From Butyrivibrio sp. (GTDB lineage Bacteria > Bacillota > Clostridia > Lachnospirales > Lachnospiraceae): a DNA stretch of 56,227 bases. Shown in pieces: positions 19,133-26,632 of the stretch. Location: contig SVFV01000023.1 in the NCBI GenBank assembly GCA_015056655.1, positions 1 to 56,227 of the forward strand, read 5' to 3'. Position numbers and translations under genes: made by a program. Positions within the stretch are counted from its first letter, which is position 1. Every line of letters starts with the position of its first letter. The notes under the pieces are model-generated. The model was given only the letters and a program-made list of their open reading frames with translations, searched no databases and was not told the DNA's origin.

Positions 19133-19841
19133 CATATGTTTCCTGGATTATTTTGTAGCAATAATCATCAATATTTTTTTTATCTTCAGGAGAGAGCTCA
19201 TTAGGATAAATGGGCTTTCCATATTCGAGAACTACATGAGCTTTCTTGATGAAAGGAATGTGATCTTCGAAGATGGCACCTGAGTTGTTGATAGTCATTG
19301 GAACAATGGGACATCCACTCTTCTGAGCAATTTTAAAGCTGCCCTTGTGGAATGGAAGCATCACATCCGTGCTGTTTCTGGTTCCCTCAGGATAGATGCA
19401 CATCGAAATGCCATTTTTTACATTATCAATTGCTGTGAGGATTACCTGCAGGCCCTGACGGATATCTTCTCTGTCAAGGAAGAGACAATCGAGATTTCTC
19501 ATCCACTGAGCAAGTACCGGAACCTTGAGGATTTCCTTCTTAGCAATATAGCCTGTGAGTCTTGGAACTCTTGCATAGCTAAGAACAATATCGAAATAAC
19601 TTCTGTGGTTTCCAATGTAAAGGACTGCCTGATCCTTAGGAACATTTTCCTCACCGATGACTGTCAGCTTGACTCCTGAGAGGAATGCAACCATCCTGAA
19701 GCCCCAGTTTACTATGGCGAGGGAGGCGTGCTTTTTCGCCTGGATATTGAATTTGCCGATTATCCACAGCACAAGCTGGATCGGAATACTTACTAAAAGA
19801 AAAACAAACAAAAATAAAAAAACCAGAATGAGTCTGAGCAT
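19110..19841 (-). CDS. plsC: 1-acyl-sn-glycerol-3-phosphate acyltransferase
   Basis: This enzyme transfers an acyl chain to lysophosphatidic acid, giving phosphatidic acid for membrane lipids. The 243-residue product has an N-terminal membrane segment and the acyltransferase motifs NHRSYFD (catalytic His with Asp four residues later) and YPEGTRN (substrate binding). An upstream in-frame start at 19940 would add 33 residues. The ATG at 19841 is preferred because GGAGAAA precedes it, a TATAAT lies just upstream, and the membrane helix then begins at residue 2. It diverges from pyrC. Confidence 0.92.
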   Translation of the reverse strand: MLRLILVFLFLFVFLLVSIPIQLVLWIIGKFNIQAKKHASLAIVNWGFRMVAFLSGVKLTVIGEENVPKDQAVLYIGNHRSYFDIVLSYARVPRLTGYIAKKEILKVPVLAQWMRNLDCLFLDREDIRQGLQVILTAIDNVKNGISMCIYPEGTRNSTDVMLPFHKGSFKIAQKSGCPIVPMTINNSGAIFEDHIPFIKKAHVVLEYGKPIYPNELSPEDKKNIDDYCYKIIQETYEKNQPLV

Positions 19842-19866
19842 ACTTACTATTTCTCCAAAAACATGT

Positions 19867-19891
19867 ATTATAAGTGTGGGAATTATGGTAT
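19867..19891 (-). promoter_or_regulatory. Possible plsC promoter
   Basis: On the minus strand a perfect TATAAT (revcomp of 19867-19872) lies 19 bases after TTGCAG, a wider spacing than ideal. It would start transcription about 19 bases before the plsC ATG at 19841. Confidence 0.4.
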
Positions 19892-20017
19892 CTGCAAAGC
19901 ACGGAATTATTTGATTTACTGCTGCAGAATTTAAATCCACTTATGTAGTATATCATAGGGAGAATTAAAATACACATCCTGAAACAACCTAGAGATAAAC
20001 AAAGGAGCAGAAAGGGT

Positions 20018-21349
20018 ATGATTCTTATTAAGAATGGAAGAGTTATGGATCCGGCGACGGGAACGGACGGGTTCATGGATATACTGATAGATAACGGAGT
20101 TATAGCCAGGATTGGGCTGGTTGGAAGCCTGGACGATATGGCAAAAGAGTCTTGGTCTTTGAATGGATGCCTGGATGGAGAGCTCGGTGATGGACAAGAA
20201 GGTGGCATAGAGGAGATCGATGCTGCAGGCTTGATTGTGGCGCCGGGGCTGGTGGATGCGCACGTGCATTTCAGGGATCCTGGTTTTACAGAAAAAGAGG
20301 ATATTATTACAGGAGCGAATGCTGCGAAGGCAGGTGGATTTACAACTGTAGTAATGATGGGAAATACTGAGCCCCACATGGATAACCCTGACACCATGAG
20401 ATATGTGTATGAAAAGGGCATGCAGACTGGAATCAATGTCTATGCCTGCGGAAATGTCACCAAGGGCATGGAAGGCAAAGTGCTCACTGACATGGAAGAA
20501 CTCGTAAGATGTGGAGCAGTGCTTTTTACTGACGATGGAAAGCCCATTACAGATGAAGCTATCATGGAGGAGGCTTGCAAAAAGGCTGCAGAGCTTGGAA
20601 AAGTCATAAGCCTTCATGAGGAGGATCCCAGCTTTATAACAGAAAATGGAGTAAATGCTGGTGAGGCAGCAAATGGTCTTGGACTTACAGGCTCACCCAG
20701 GGATGCTGAGATCAGCATGGTTAAGCGCGATATTGAGCTTTCAAAAAAGACAGGTGCGCACATTACAATCCAGCATATCAGTACCAAGGAAGCTGTGGAT
20801 ATGATCAGGGAGGCAAGAAAAGAAAATCCCGGAATCCACGCAGAAGCTACACCCCATCACTTCACTTTAACTGACAGCGCAGTAGAAAAGCATGGTACAA
20901 TGGCAAAGATGAATCCGCCCCTTCGTAAGGAAGAGGACAGACTTGCGATAATCGAGGGTCTAAAGGATGGCACAATTGAGACCATAGCAACAGACCATGC
21001 ACCTCATACAAAAGAGGAAAAAGCAAAGGAATTTGCCAAGGCTCCAAGCGGAATAATAGGACTTGAAACATCACTTGGACTTGGAATCAGAGAGCTTGTT
21101 CACAAGGGACATCTTTCACTCATGACACTTTTAGAGAGAATGACAATCTGCCCTTCACTTATCTACGGCCTTCCTTCAGGCAGAATTATGGAGGGAGCTC
21201 AGGCTGATCTTGTGATCTTTGCAGAAAATGAAACAAAGCTATTTGATAAGTTTGAATCAAAAGCGGAGAACTCACCCTTTAAGGGAGAGGAACTTCCGGG
21301 AAAAGTACACTACACCATATGCAATGGGCAGATAGTATACAGAGGATAA
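20018..21349 (+). CDS. pyrC: Dihydroorotase
   Basis: The enzyme closes carbamoyl-aspartate to dihydroorotate in pyrimidine synthesis. The 443-residue class I-type enzyme has zinc ligands in DAHVHFRDPGF (His82, His84) and the catalytic Asp in ATDHAPHTKEEK. GNTEPHMDNPD contacts substrate. Residues 34-63 are a Gly/Asp/Glu-rich insertion before the metal motif, which most homologues lack. The ATG follows AGGAGCAGAAAGG. It heads a pyrC-pyrK-pyrD operon, with 33 bases to pyrK. I saw no PyrR-type leader or attenuator in the 76 bases before it. Confidence 0.95.
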   Translation: MILIKNGRVMDPATGTDGFMDILIDNGVIARIGLVGSLDDMAKESWSLNGCLDGELGDGQEGGIEEIDAAGLIVAPGLVDAHVHFRDPGFTEKEDIITGANAAKAGGFTTVVMMGNTEPHMDNPDTMRYVYEKGMQTGINVYACGNVTKGMEGKVLTDMEELVRCGAVLFTDDGKPITDEAIMEEACKKAAELGKVISLHEEDPSFITENGVNAGEAANGLGLTGSPRDAEISMVKRDIELSKKTGAHITIQHISTKEAVDMIREARKENPGIHAEATPHHFTLTDSAVEKHGTMAKMNPPLRKEEDRLAIIEGLKDGTIETIATDHAPHTKEEKAKEFAKAPSGIIGLETSLGLGIRELVHKGHLSLMTLLERMTICPSLIYGLPSGRIMEGAQADLVIFAENETKLFDKFESKAENSPFKGEELPGKVHYTICNGQIVYRG

Positions 21350-21382
21350 GACTGTTACATATATTCACCACAGGAGGAGAAA

Positions 21383-22177
21383 ATGGCAAAAAAGAAGAAA
21401 ATTAGCGCAGAGGTTATCTCCCAGAGCCTTTTGGCTGAAGGAGTTATGGATTTAAGGCTGGGGTGCAGCCTGGCTGAGGATGCAAAGCCCGGACAGTTCG
21501 TGGGTATTTTTCCCAAGAATAAGTCCACACTTTTACCCAGACCAATCAGTATCTGTGATTATGATGTAAATGAACAGACACTTCGCATTGTATACAGAAT
21601 TGTAGGAAGCGGAACAGCTGAGTTTTCACTGTATCATAAGGGCGACAGCGTTGATGTTCTCGGAGTTCTTGGAAACGGATTCCCTCTTGAAAAAGCAGAT
21701 GGTAAAAAGGTTCTCATAATTGGAGGAGGAATTGGAGTTCCGCCGCTTCTGGGACTTTCGAAGGCATTAAACAATGTAGAAGCAAAGCCCGCTGAAATAA
21801 ATATGGTTATGGGCTACAGAGACAGTGAGAATTTCCTTGCAGAGGAGTTCAAAAACTACGGAAACCTCTATATTGCAACAGAGGATGGAAGCGTTGGCAC
21901 AAAGGGAAATGTAATAGACGCATGCAAAGCTGAGGGAATAAAGGCTGATGTAATCTATGCCTGTGGACCTATGCCCATGCTCAGGGGAGTAAAGGCATAC
22001 GCTGAAGAAATCGGCGCAAAGGCTTACCTTAGCCTTGAGGAGAGAATGGCTTGCGGAGTTGGAGCATGCCTTGGCTGCATCTGCAAGACAAAGAATGTAG
22101 ATGAGCACTCACATGTAAACAACGCACGAATCTGCACTGACGGACCTGTTTTTGACGCAGACGATCTTGATATGTAA
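21383..22177 (+). CDS. pyrK: Dihydroorotate dehydrogenase B, electron-transfer subunit
   Basis: PyrK carries FAD and a [2Fe-2S] cluster and passes electrons from PyrD to NAD+. The 264-residue product has the FAD-binding RPISICDYD, the NAD-binding GGGIGVPPLLGLSKAL and the C-terminal cluster cysteines in MACGVGACLGCICKT, plus Cys in ARICTDGPVF. These four cysteines match the family pattern. The ATG follows AGGAGGAG. It precedes pyrD by 66 bases, as in other Firmicutes with the NAD-linked B-type enzyme. Confidence 0.95.
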   Translation: MAKKKKISAEVISQSLLAEGVMDLRLGCSLAEDAKPGQFVGIFPKNKSTLLPRPISICDYDVNEQTLRIVYRIVGSGTAEFSLYHKGDSVDVLGVLGNGFPLEKADGKKVLIIGGGIGVPPLLGLSKALNNVEAKPAEINMVMGYRDSENFLAEEFKNYGNLYIATEDGSVGTKGNVIDACKAEGIKADVIYACGPMPMLRGVKAYAEEIGAKAYLSLEERMACGVGACLGCICKTKNVDEHSHVNNARICTDGPVFDADDLDM

Positions 22178-22243
22178 TTTGAAAGCACAGGCAGTGAACA
22201 GGCTTTGAATGAAGACAACCAGAACTTCTTTGGAGGAAAATGT

Positions 22244-23149
22244 ATGAATACACAAGTAACTATAGCCGGAGTTGACTTCAAGAATCCGGTAATGACTGCG
22301 TCAGGAACCTTCGGCTCAGGCATGGAATACTCAGAATTTGTTGATCTTAACAGGCTCGGAGCAGTTGTAACCAAAGGCGTTGCAAATGTACCGTGGCCGG
22401 GAAATCCCACACCCAGAGTCGCTGAGGTTTACGGCGGAATGCTCAATGCCATCGGACTTCAGAACCCCGGTGTTGACGTAATGATAGAAAGAGACCTTCC
22501 TTTTTTGAAGGATTTTGATACAAAAGTAATCGTGAATGTCTGCGGAAAGAGCGTTCAGGACTATGTGGACGTTGTTGAAAGACTTGCAGATCAGACCTGC
22601 GTTCACATGCTTGAAATAAACGTTTCCTGTCCAAATGTTAAAGAGGGTGGAATCGCCTTTGGTCAGGATCCCAAGGCACTTTTCGAGATTACAGCAGAGC
22701 TTAAAAAGCACGCAAAGCAGCCCATCATCATGAAGCTCAGCCCCAATGTGACAAGCATTTCTGAGATGGCAAAGGCTGCCGAGGCAGCAGGCTCAGATGC
22801 TATTTCTCTAATAAATACAATCACTGGAATGAAGATTGATATATATAGAAAGACTTTTGCAATAGCGAACAGAACCGGCGGACTTTCCGGCCCTGCAATC
22901 AAGCCCGTAGCTGTTCGCATGGTATATGAAGCTTCCCATGCAGTCAAAATCCCGGTTATCGGAATGGGCGGAATTGCTACAGCTGAGGATGCTATCGAGT
23001 TCATGCTCGCCGGAGCTACAGGAGTTGCAGTTGGAGCAATGAACTTCCACGACCCTTATGCCACAATCAAGGTAATAGAGGGTATCGAAAGATACATGAC
23101 AGAACAGGGCGTAGACGACATCAACGACCTGATCGGCGCAGTAGGATAA
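22244..23149 (+). CDS. pyrD: Dihydroorotate dehydrogenase B, catalytic subunit
   Basis: PyrD oxidises dihydroorotate to orotate with FMN. The 301-residue TIM barrel shows NPVMTASGTFGSG at the N-terminus, NVSCPNVKEGG with the catalytic Cys, INTITGMKID, and the FMN phosphate site GMGGIATAEDAIEFMLAGA. The ATG at 22244 was chosen over one 39 bases upstream because GGAGGA lies directly before it. It works as a heterotetramer with PyrK. It ends at a shared terminator. Confidence 0.96.
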   Translation: MNTQVTIAGVDFKNPVMTASGTFGSGMEYSEFVDLNRLGAVVTKGVANVPWPGNPTPRVAEVYGGMLNAIGLQNPGVDVMIERDLPFLKDFDTKVIVNVCGKSVQDYVDVVERLADQTCVHMLEINVSCPNVKEGGIAFGQDPKALFEITAELKKHAKQPIIMKLSPNVTSISEMAKAAEAAGSDAISLINTITGMKIDIYRKTFAIANRTGGLSGPAIKPVAVRMVYEASHAVKIPVIGMGGIATAEDAIEFMLAGATGVAVGAMNFHDPYATIKVIEGIERYMTEQGVDDINDLIGAVG

Positions 23150-23156
23150 TAAAAAT

Positions 23157-23182
23157 GGAGTTTGCCAAAAAGCAAACTCCGT
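23157..23182. terminator. Convergent terminator between pyrD and the ispE operon
   Basis: A perfect 9-bp stem GGAGTTTGC (23157-23165) pairs with 23172-23180. On the minus strand it is followed by a T-rich tail, so it mainly ends the DUF1934/ispE transcript. Confidence 0.8.
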
Positions 23183-23188
23183 TATCAT

Positions 23189-23650
23189 TTAATCAAATAC
23201 AAAACTGATTCTGACTTTTGAATCTGAGACCTTACTTCCGTCCATTTGAAGCTCGTACTGCAGGTGGGCGGATATCTTTTTGGGAGAAATCTCAATAAGA
23301 AGATGTCTCGTGATAGCTGTCATCTTAAACAATCCGTAAGGTGTGGTGTAATCAGTATCCCAAACTTTTCCAGGACCGAAGGAAAGTGTAGATGAAACCT
23401 GTCCCTCCTGGGTCATTTCAACTTTTCCGGGTCCAATTAAAAGTGTATGCTTGATCACATTGTGTTTTCCAGAAGAATCAGAAGCATCTTTTGCTGGATC
23501 ATCGGGGTGCGCAGGTCCTGCATCCTCAAGATAGGAGAGCGTAAAACACTCTCCATCCTGTACGCACTCTGCATTATATATATTCTTAATTATCTCAGGC
23601 TTTCCATCACCGTGGTCATGGGAGCCCACAATCTTTAAAGTTCCGTTCAT
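23189..23650 (-). CDS. DUF1934 (YwiB-like) beta-barrel protein
   Basis: The 153-residue soluble protein probably adopts the small lipocalin-like barrel of the DUF1934 family. Its function is not established. Visible family features are LSYLED, the VIKHTLLIGPGKVEMTQEG strand pair and the TPYGLFKMTAITRHL block. A short Asp/Ser/Pro-rich loop (about 47-62) is inserted between the first strands. It starts 12 bases after ispE and shares its transcript. The family often sits near isoprenoid or arginyl-tRNA synthetase genes in Firmicutes, which does not define a role. Confidence 0.8.
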   Translation of the reverse strand: MNGTLKIVGSHDHGDGKPEIIKNIYNAECVQDGECFTLSYLEDAGPAHPDDPAKDASDSSGKHNVIKHTLLIGPGKVEMTQEGQVSSTLSFGPGKVWDTDYTTPYGLFKMTAITRHLLIEISPKKISAHLQYELQMDGSKVSDSKVRISFVFD

Positions 23651-23662
23651 AAAAATCCTTAA

Positions 23663-24523
23663 TTATATTGGCTTAGTAATCACAAGATCAGGAGCAATGC
23701 CTCTGCTTCGAAGCTCATTTACAGCGTGTTCAGCACCAGCGAGGTTTTTGTTTTCAAAAATACCAAATACTGTAGGGCCGCTTCCGCTCATACGTGAACC
23801 GAGGGCTCCATTAGCAAGCATTACCTGACGGATTTCTTCTATAATTGTATATCTGCCAGCTGTAACAGGCTCAAGGACATTTGCAAGTCTGTCAGTAATT
23901 CCGGTTAAATTGCCCTCATCTATTGCTTTCATCATTCCATCAATATCAGGATGACTCTTAATAGGGGCAGAATCCAAAGTCTGATAAGCCCAGGCTGTTG
24001 ATACATCGATAGCAGGCTTTGCAATCAGGATGTGGCAGGAAGGCATATCCCTGAGGAAAGTAAGCTCCTCGCCAATTCCCTCTGAAAGAGCAGTTCCGCC
24101 GCAGATACAGTAAGGAATATCAGCGCCAAGCTTTACAGCCAGGTCGCACATCTCCTGTCTGCTAAGGCCGAGGTTCCAAAGCTCGTTAAGTGCATGGTAT
24201 GTAGCAGCTGCATCTGTGCTGCCACCAGCCATTCCGGCTGCCATGGGAATATATTTTTTCAGACTCACAATGACGCCGCTTTTGACATCATAGGCTTCCT
24301 GTAACTGTTTAGCTACCTTCCATATAAGATTACGGTGATCTGTAGGTATCTTGGCATTGGAAGTCATGATGGTTATTGAGCCGTCCTCAGTTTTTTCAAA
24401 AGACAGTTCATCAGACAGATCGATGCTCTGCATGATCATCCTAACGATGTGGTAACCATCAGCTCTTCTGCCGATAACATCCAGTCCCAGATTGATTTTT
24501 GCGTAAGCTTTTCTTGTTATCAA
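23663..24523 (-). CDS. ispE: 4-diphosphocytidyl-2-C-methyl-D-erythritol kinase
   Basis: IspE phosphorylates CDP-methylerythritol in the MEP route to isoprenoids, needed for undecaprenyl carriers and quinones. The 286-residue GHMP kinase has KAYAKINLGLDVIGRRADGYH at the N-terminus, the ATP loop PMAAGMAGGSTDAAAT and the C-terminal GSRMSGSGPTVFGIF. The start is TTG, with GGAGGAACACC directly before it; no ATG is suitably placed. It leads a two-gene minus-strand operon. Confidence 0.95.
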   Translation of the reverse strand: MITRKAYAKINLGLDVIGRRADGYHIVRMIMQSIDLSDELSFEKTEDGSITIMTSNAKIPTDHRNLIWKVAKQLQEAYDVKSGVIVSLKKYIPMAAGMAGGSTDAAATYHALNELWNLGLSRQEMCDLAVKLGADIPYCICGGTALSEGIGEELTFLRDMPSCHILIAKPAIDVSTAWAYQTLDSAPIKSHPDIDGMMKAIDEGNLTGITDRLANVLEPVTAGRYTIIEEIRQVMLANGALGSRMSGSGPTVFGIFENKNLAGAEHAVNELRSRGIAPDLVITKPI

Positions 24524-24656
24524 AGGTGTTCCTCCAATGTTTATTCTAAAACAATCATAACATAGATTTTATAATTTCATCAGAAATTCCCGTTTGCAAG
24601 GTCTTAAGCACATAAAAATTTATACTTTTTTAATTGAAAAACATCAGAAAAATTCC

Positions 24657-24683
24657 TAAAGTTAAAGTGAAAAGTGTCGATAA
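24657..24683 (+). promoter_or_regulatory. Flagellar-type sigma-28 (SigD/FliA) promoter
   Basis: TAAAGTTA at 24657-24664 is followed 11 bases later by GTCGATAA at 24676-24683. The consensus is TAAAGTTT-N11-GCCGATAA, so 14 of 16 positions match with the exact spacing. It lies 82 bases before the ATG of the next gene. No good sigma-A promoter is seen in the same gap. Confidence 0.75.
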
Positions 24684-24765
24684 ATAAGATGAGTAATACT
24701 GTAGGTATGTGAGAGCGTACCGGTCGTATCGGCGTCAGATTATTTGGCGTAGAAAAGGAGTTCAT

Positions 24766-25404
24766 ATGGGCGTAAACGGAGTTACAGGTTTAAACCAGAC
24801 CACCACGTATTACGAGCCGACCGCGACATCAAAGACAGAAGAAACTGCCAAGGAAGAAGTATCGACAACTGGTGCGGCAAAAGAAAAAGATACCGATAAA
24901 GCGGCTGTTTATGAGAAGTCAGATAAAGCGGCTGGTGCTGCGACTAATAAGACATATGTGAAAAATGAAGCAGTTGTGAATATGCTTAAGAGTGATCTTG
25001 AGACACGTCAGAATCAGCTTAAAGACATAGTTTCACAGATGATGTCTAAGCAGGGCGTAGCTATTGGCAAGGCAGACGATATCTGGTCATTCCTTGCAAG
25101 TGGTGAGTACACAGTTGATGAGGCAGCTAAGAAAAAAGCTCAGGAGGAAATTTCTGAGGATGGATATTGGGGCGTAAAGCAGACATCCCAGAGAATTCTT
25201 GATTTTGCTAATGCTCTTACAGGCGGTGATCCCGATCAGATCGAGAACATGAGAAGTGCCTTTGAGAAGGGCTTTAAGGAAGCAACAAAAGCGTGGGGCA
25301 AAGAGCTTCCCGACATTTCAAAGCAGACCTACGATGCAGTAATGAAGGGCTTTGATGACATGGCAAACAAGAAGACAGAAGAAACAGGAGAGATTGAAGC
25401 ATAA
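24766..25404 (+). CDS. Orphan protein of the motility (sigma-28) regulon
   Basis: The 212-residue soluble protein has no signal peptide. The first 75 residues are Thr/Lys/Glu/Ala-rich and probably disordered. The C-terminal domain (about 80-205) is helical, with the conserved-looking segment SEDGYWGVKQTSQRILDF, then ALTGGDP and AFEKGFKEATKAWGKELPDIS. From memory, a similar domain occurs in proteins of flagellated Clostridia and Campylobacterota that databases label, probably wrongly, 'hydrogenase-4 component G'. The ATG follows AAGGAG; an earlier in-frame start has no ribosome site. The sigma-28 promoter suggests a job in flagella or chemotaxis. The exact function is unknown. Confidence 0.75.
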   Translation: MGVNGVTGLNQTTTYYEPTATSKTEETAKEEVSTTGAAKEKDTDKAAVYEKSDKAAGAATNKTYVKNEAVVNMLKSDLETRQNQLKDIVSQMMSKQGVAIGKADDIWSFLASGEYTVDEAAKKKAQEEISEDGYWGVKQTSQRILDFANALTGGDPDQIENMRSAFEKGFKEATKAWGKELPDISKQTYDAVMKGFDDMANKKTEETGEIEA

Positions 25405-25427
25405 AATTACATATTAAATAGCAAATT

Positions 25428-25483
25428 ATACGCCTTGCGGAGTTTTTGTCGGGGGACATACAACTCTGCAGGGTGTATTTTTT
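25428..25483 (+). terminator. Terminator after the sigma-28 controlled gene
   Basis: The stem ATACGCC..GGAGTT pairs with AACTCT..GGTGTAT, with a tail of six T. It makes the gene a single-gene transcript. Confidence 0.7.
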
Positions 25484-25597
25484 GTGGAAATTCCTATTAA
25501 ATGAAATAAATGCTATTATATTCGATAGATAGAAAAGATAAGAAAACTGTTTATCGATTTTTATTAGACCATATTACAAACACAAAGGAACTTGTTG

Positions 25598-26632
25598 ATG
25601 GAGAAAGTGCGAAAGAGCAATCTGGATATAGCCAGAGGAATAGCCATTATCTGCATAATACTTGGACATCTTGGAATAGACTCTGTAAACAGAGTGGTCT
25701 TTACATTTCATGTCCCGGTATTTTATCTTATAGCTGGATATTTCTTTAATTCCAATGCGGGGGTTCCAGAATTTCTTAAGAAAAAAGCCAGATCTCTGCT
25801 TGTTCCCTACTATCTCACCTGCCTTGCAATTATAGGTACATCTGTTTTTAGAAATCTAATTCTGCATAAGGGTGGAACTGTAAAGAAGCTCCTTGACCTT
25901 TTGTATGCGGCTCTCTATGGGGCTGGAGATAAATACGTAGAGCCCTTTTACATTCCGTCAATCGGAGCTATATGGTTTTTGTGGGCTATGTTCTGGGCAG
26001 AATGCCTGTTATATCTGGTTCTCAAAGTAAATTCCAAATGGCGAGTGCTGATAGTTGCGGCTATCTTTGCAGCAGGCTACTATTCCAGAATGCTCTTTTG
26101 GTTTCCGCTTAGTATTCAGGCTGGATGCTGCGCACTCCTCTTTTTATATATTGGATATCTGGTCAGAAAAACTGAAGCTTCCTATAACAAATTAGGAAAA
26201 GAAATAAAGATTGCTCTTGCCATAGGCGCAGCAGTTGTATGGTTCCTTTTTATCAGAAATTTCGTAAGCTTCTGGCTTGTGCACTGCGACATAGGGCGAG
26301 GAGTTATTGATATATTCGGAAGCTTGTGCGCATGCTGGTGCGTGGTGCTCATCTCCACACTCATTGATTTGAGGGCAAAACTTCTGTCGGGATATCTTGC
26401 ATTTCTTGGTAAATACAGTCTCTTTATACTATGTGCCCATATCTTTGAGATTAGGCTCTTTAGGTGGAAGCAGTTCAGGGAATTCCTAGGGGGCTTTGGA
26501 GTAAACGAGTTCTGGCAGATTATTATAGTGATTATAATCAAGATCATATGGAGTAGTTCAGTGGCATATCAGCTCGCCAACAATGAACATATATGTAAAT
26601 TGGTAGGGATAAAGAAACATGAACAAAAATAA
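25598..26632 (+). CDS. Membrane acyltransferase (acyltransferase-3 family)
   Basis: The 344-residue integral membrane protein has about ten hydrophobic segments. It opens with NLDIARGIAIICIILGHLG, where the invariant His of acyltransferase-3 proteins lies at the end of the first helix, and continues with FTFHVPVFYLIAGYFF. This family O-acetylates sugars in surface polysaccharides or peptidoglycan from the cytosolic side. The ATG at 25598 is preferred over two TTG codons just upstream, because AAAGGAA is seven bases before it. It overlaps the next membrane-protein gene by 14 bases, so the two are probably translated together and act on the same surface glycan. Confidence 0.85.
   Translation: MEKVRKSNLDIARGIAIICIILGHLGIDSVNRVVFTFHVPVFYLIAGYFFNSNAGVPEFLKKKARSLLVPYYLTCLAIIGTSVFRNLILHKGGTVKKLLDLLYAALYGAGDKYVEPFYIPSIGAIWFLWAMFWAECLLYLVLKVNSKWRVLIVAAIFAAGYYSRMLFWFPLSIQAGCCALLFLYIGYLVRKTEASYNKLGKEIKIALAIGAAVVWFLFIRNFVSFWLVHCDIGRGVIDIFGSLCACWCVVLISTLIDLRAKLLSGYLAFLGKYSLFILCAHIFEIRLFRWKQFREFLGGFGVNEFWQIIIVIIIKIIWSSSVAYQLANNEHICKLVGIKKHEQK

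Noticed and set aside
19941..20017. PyrR attenuator before pyrC
   Set aside because: The gap is 76 bases with no terminator hairpin or PyrR-binding loop.
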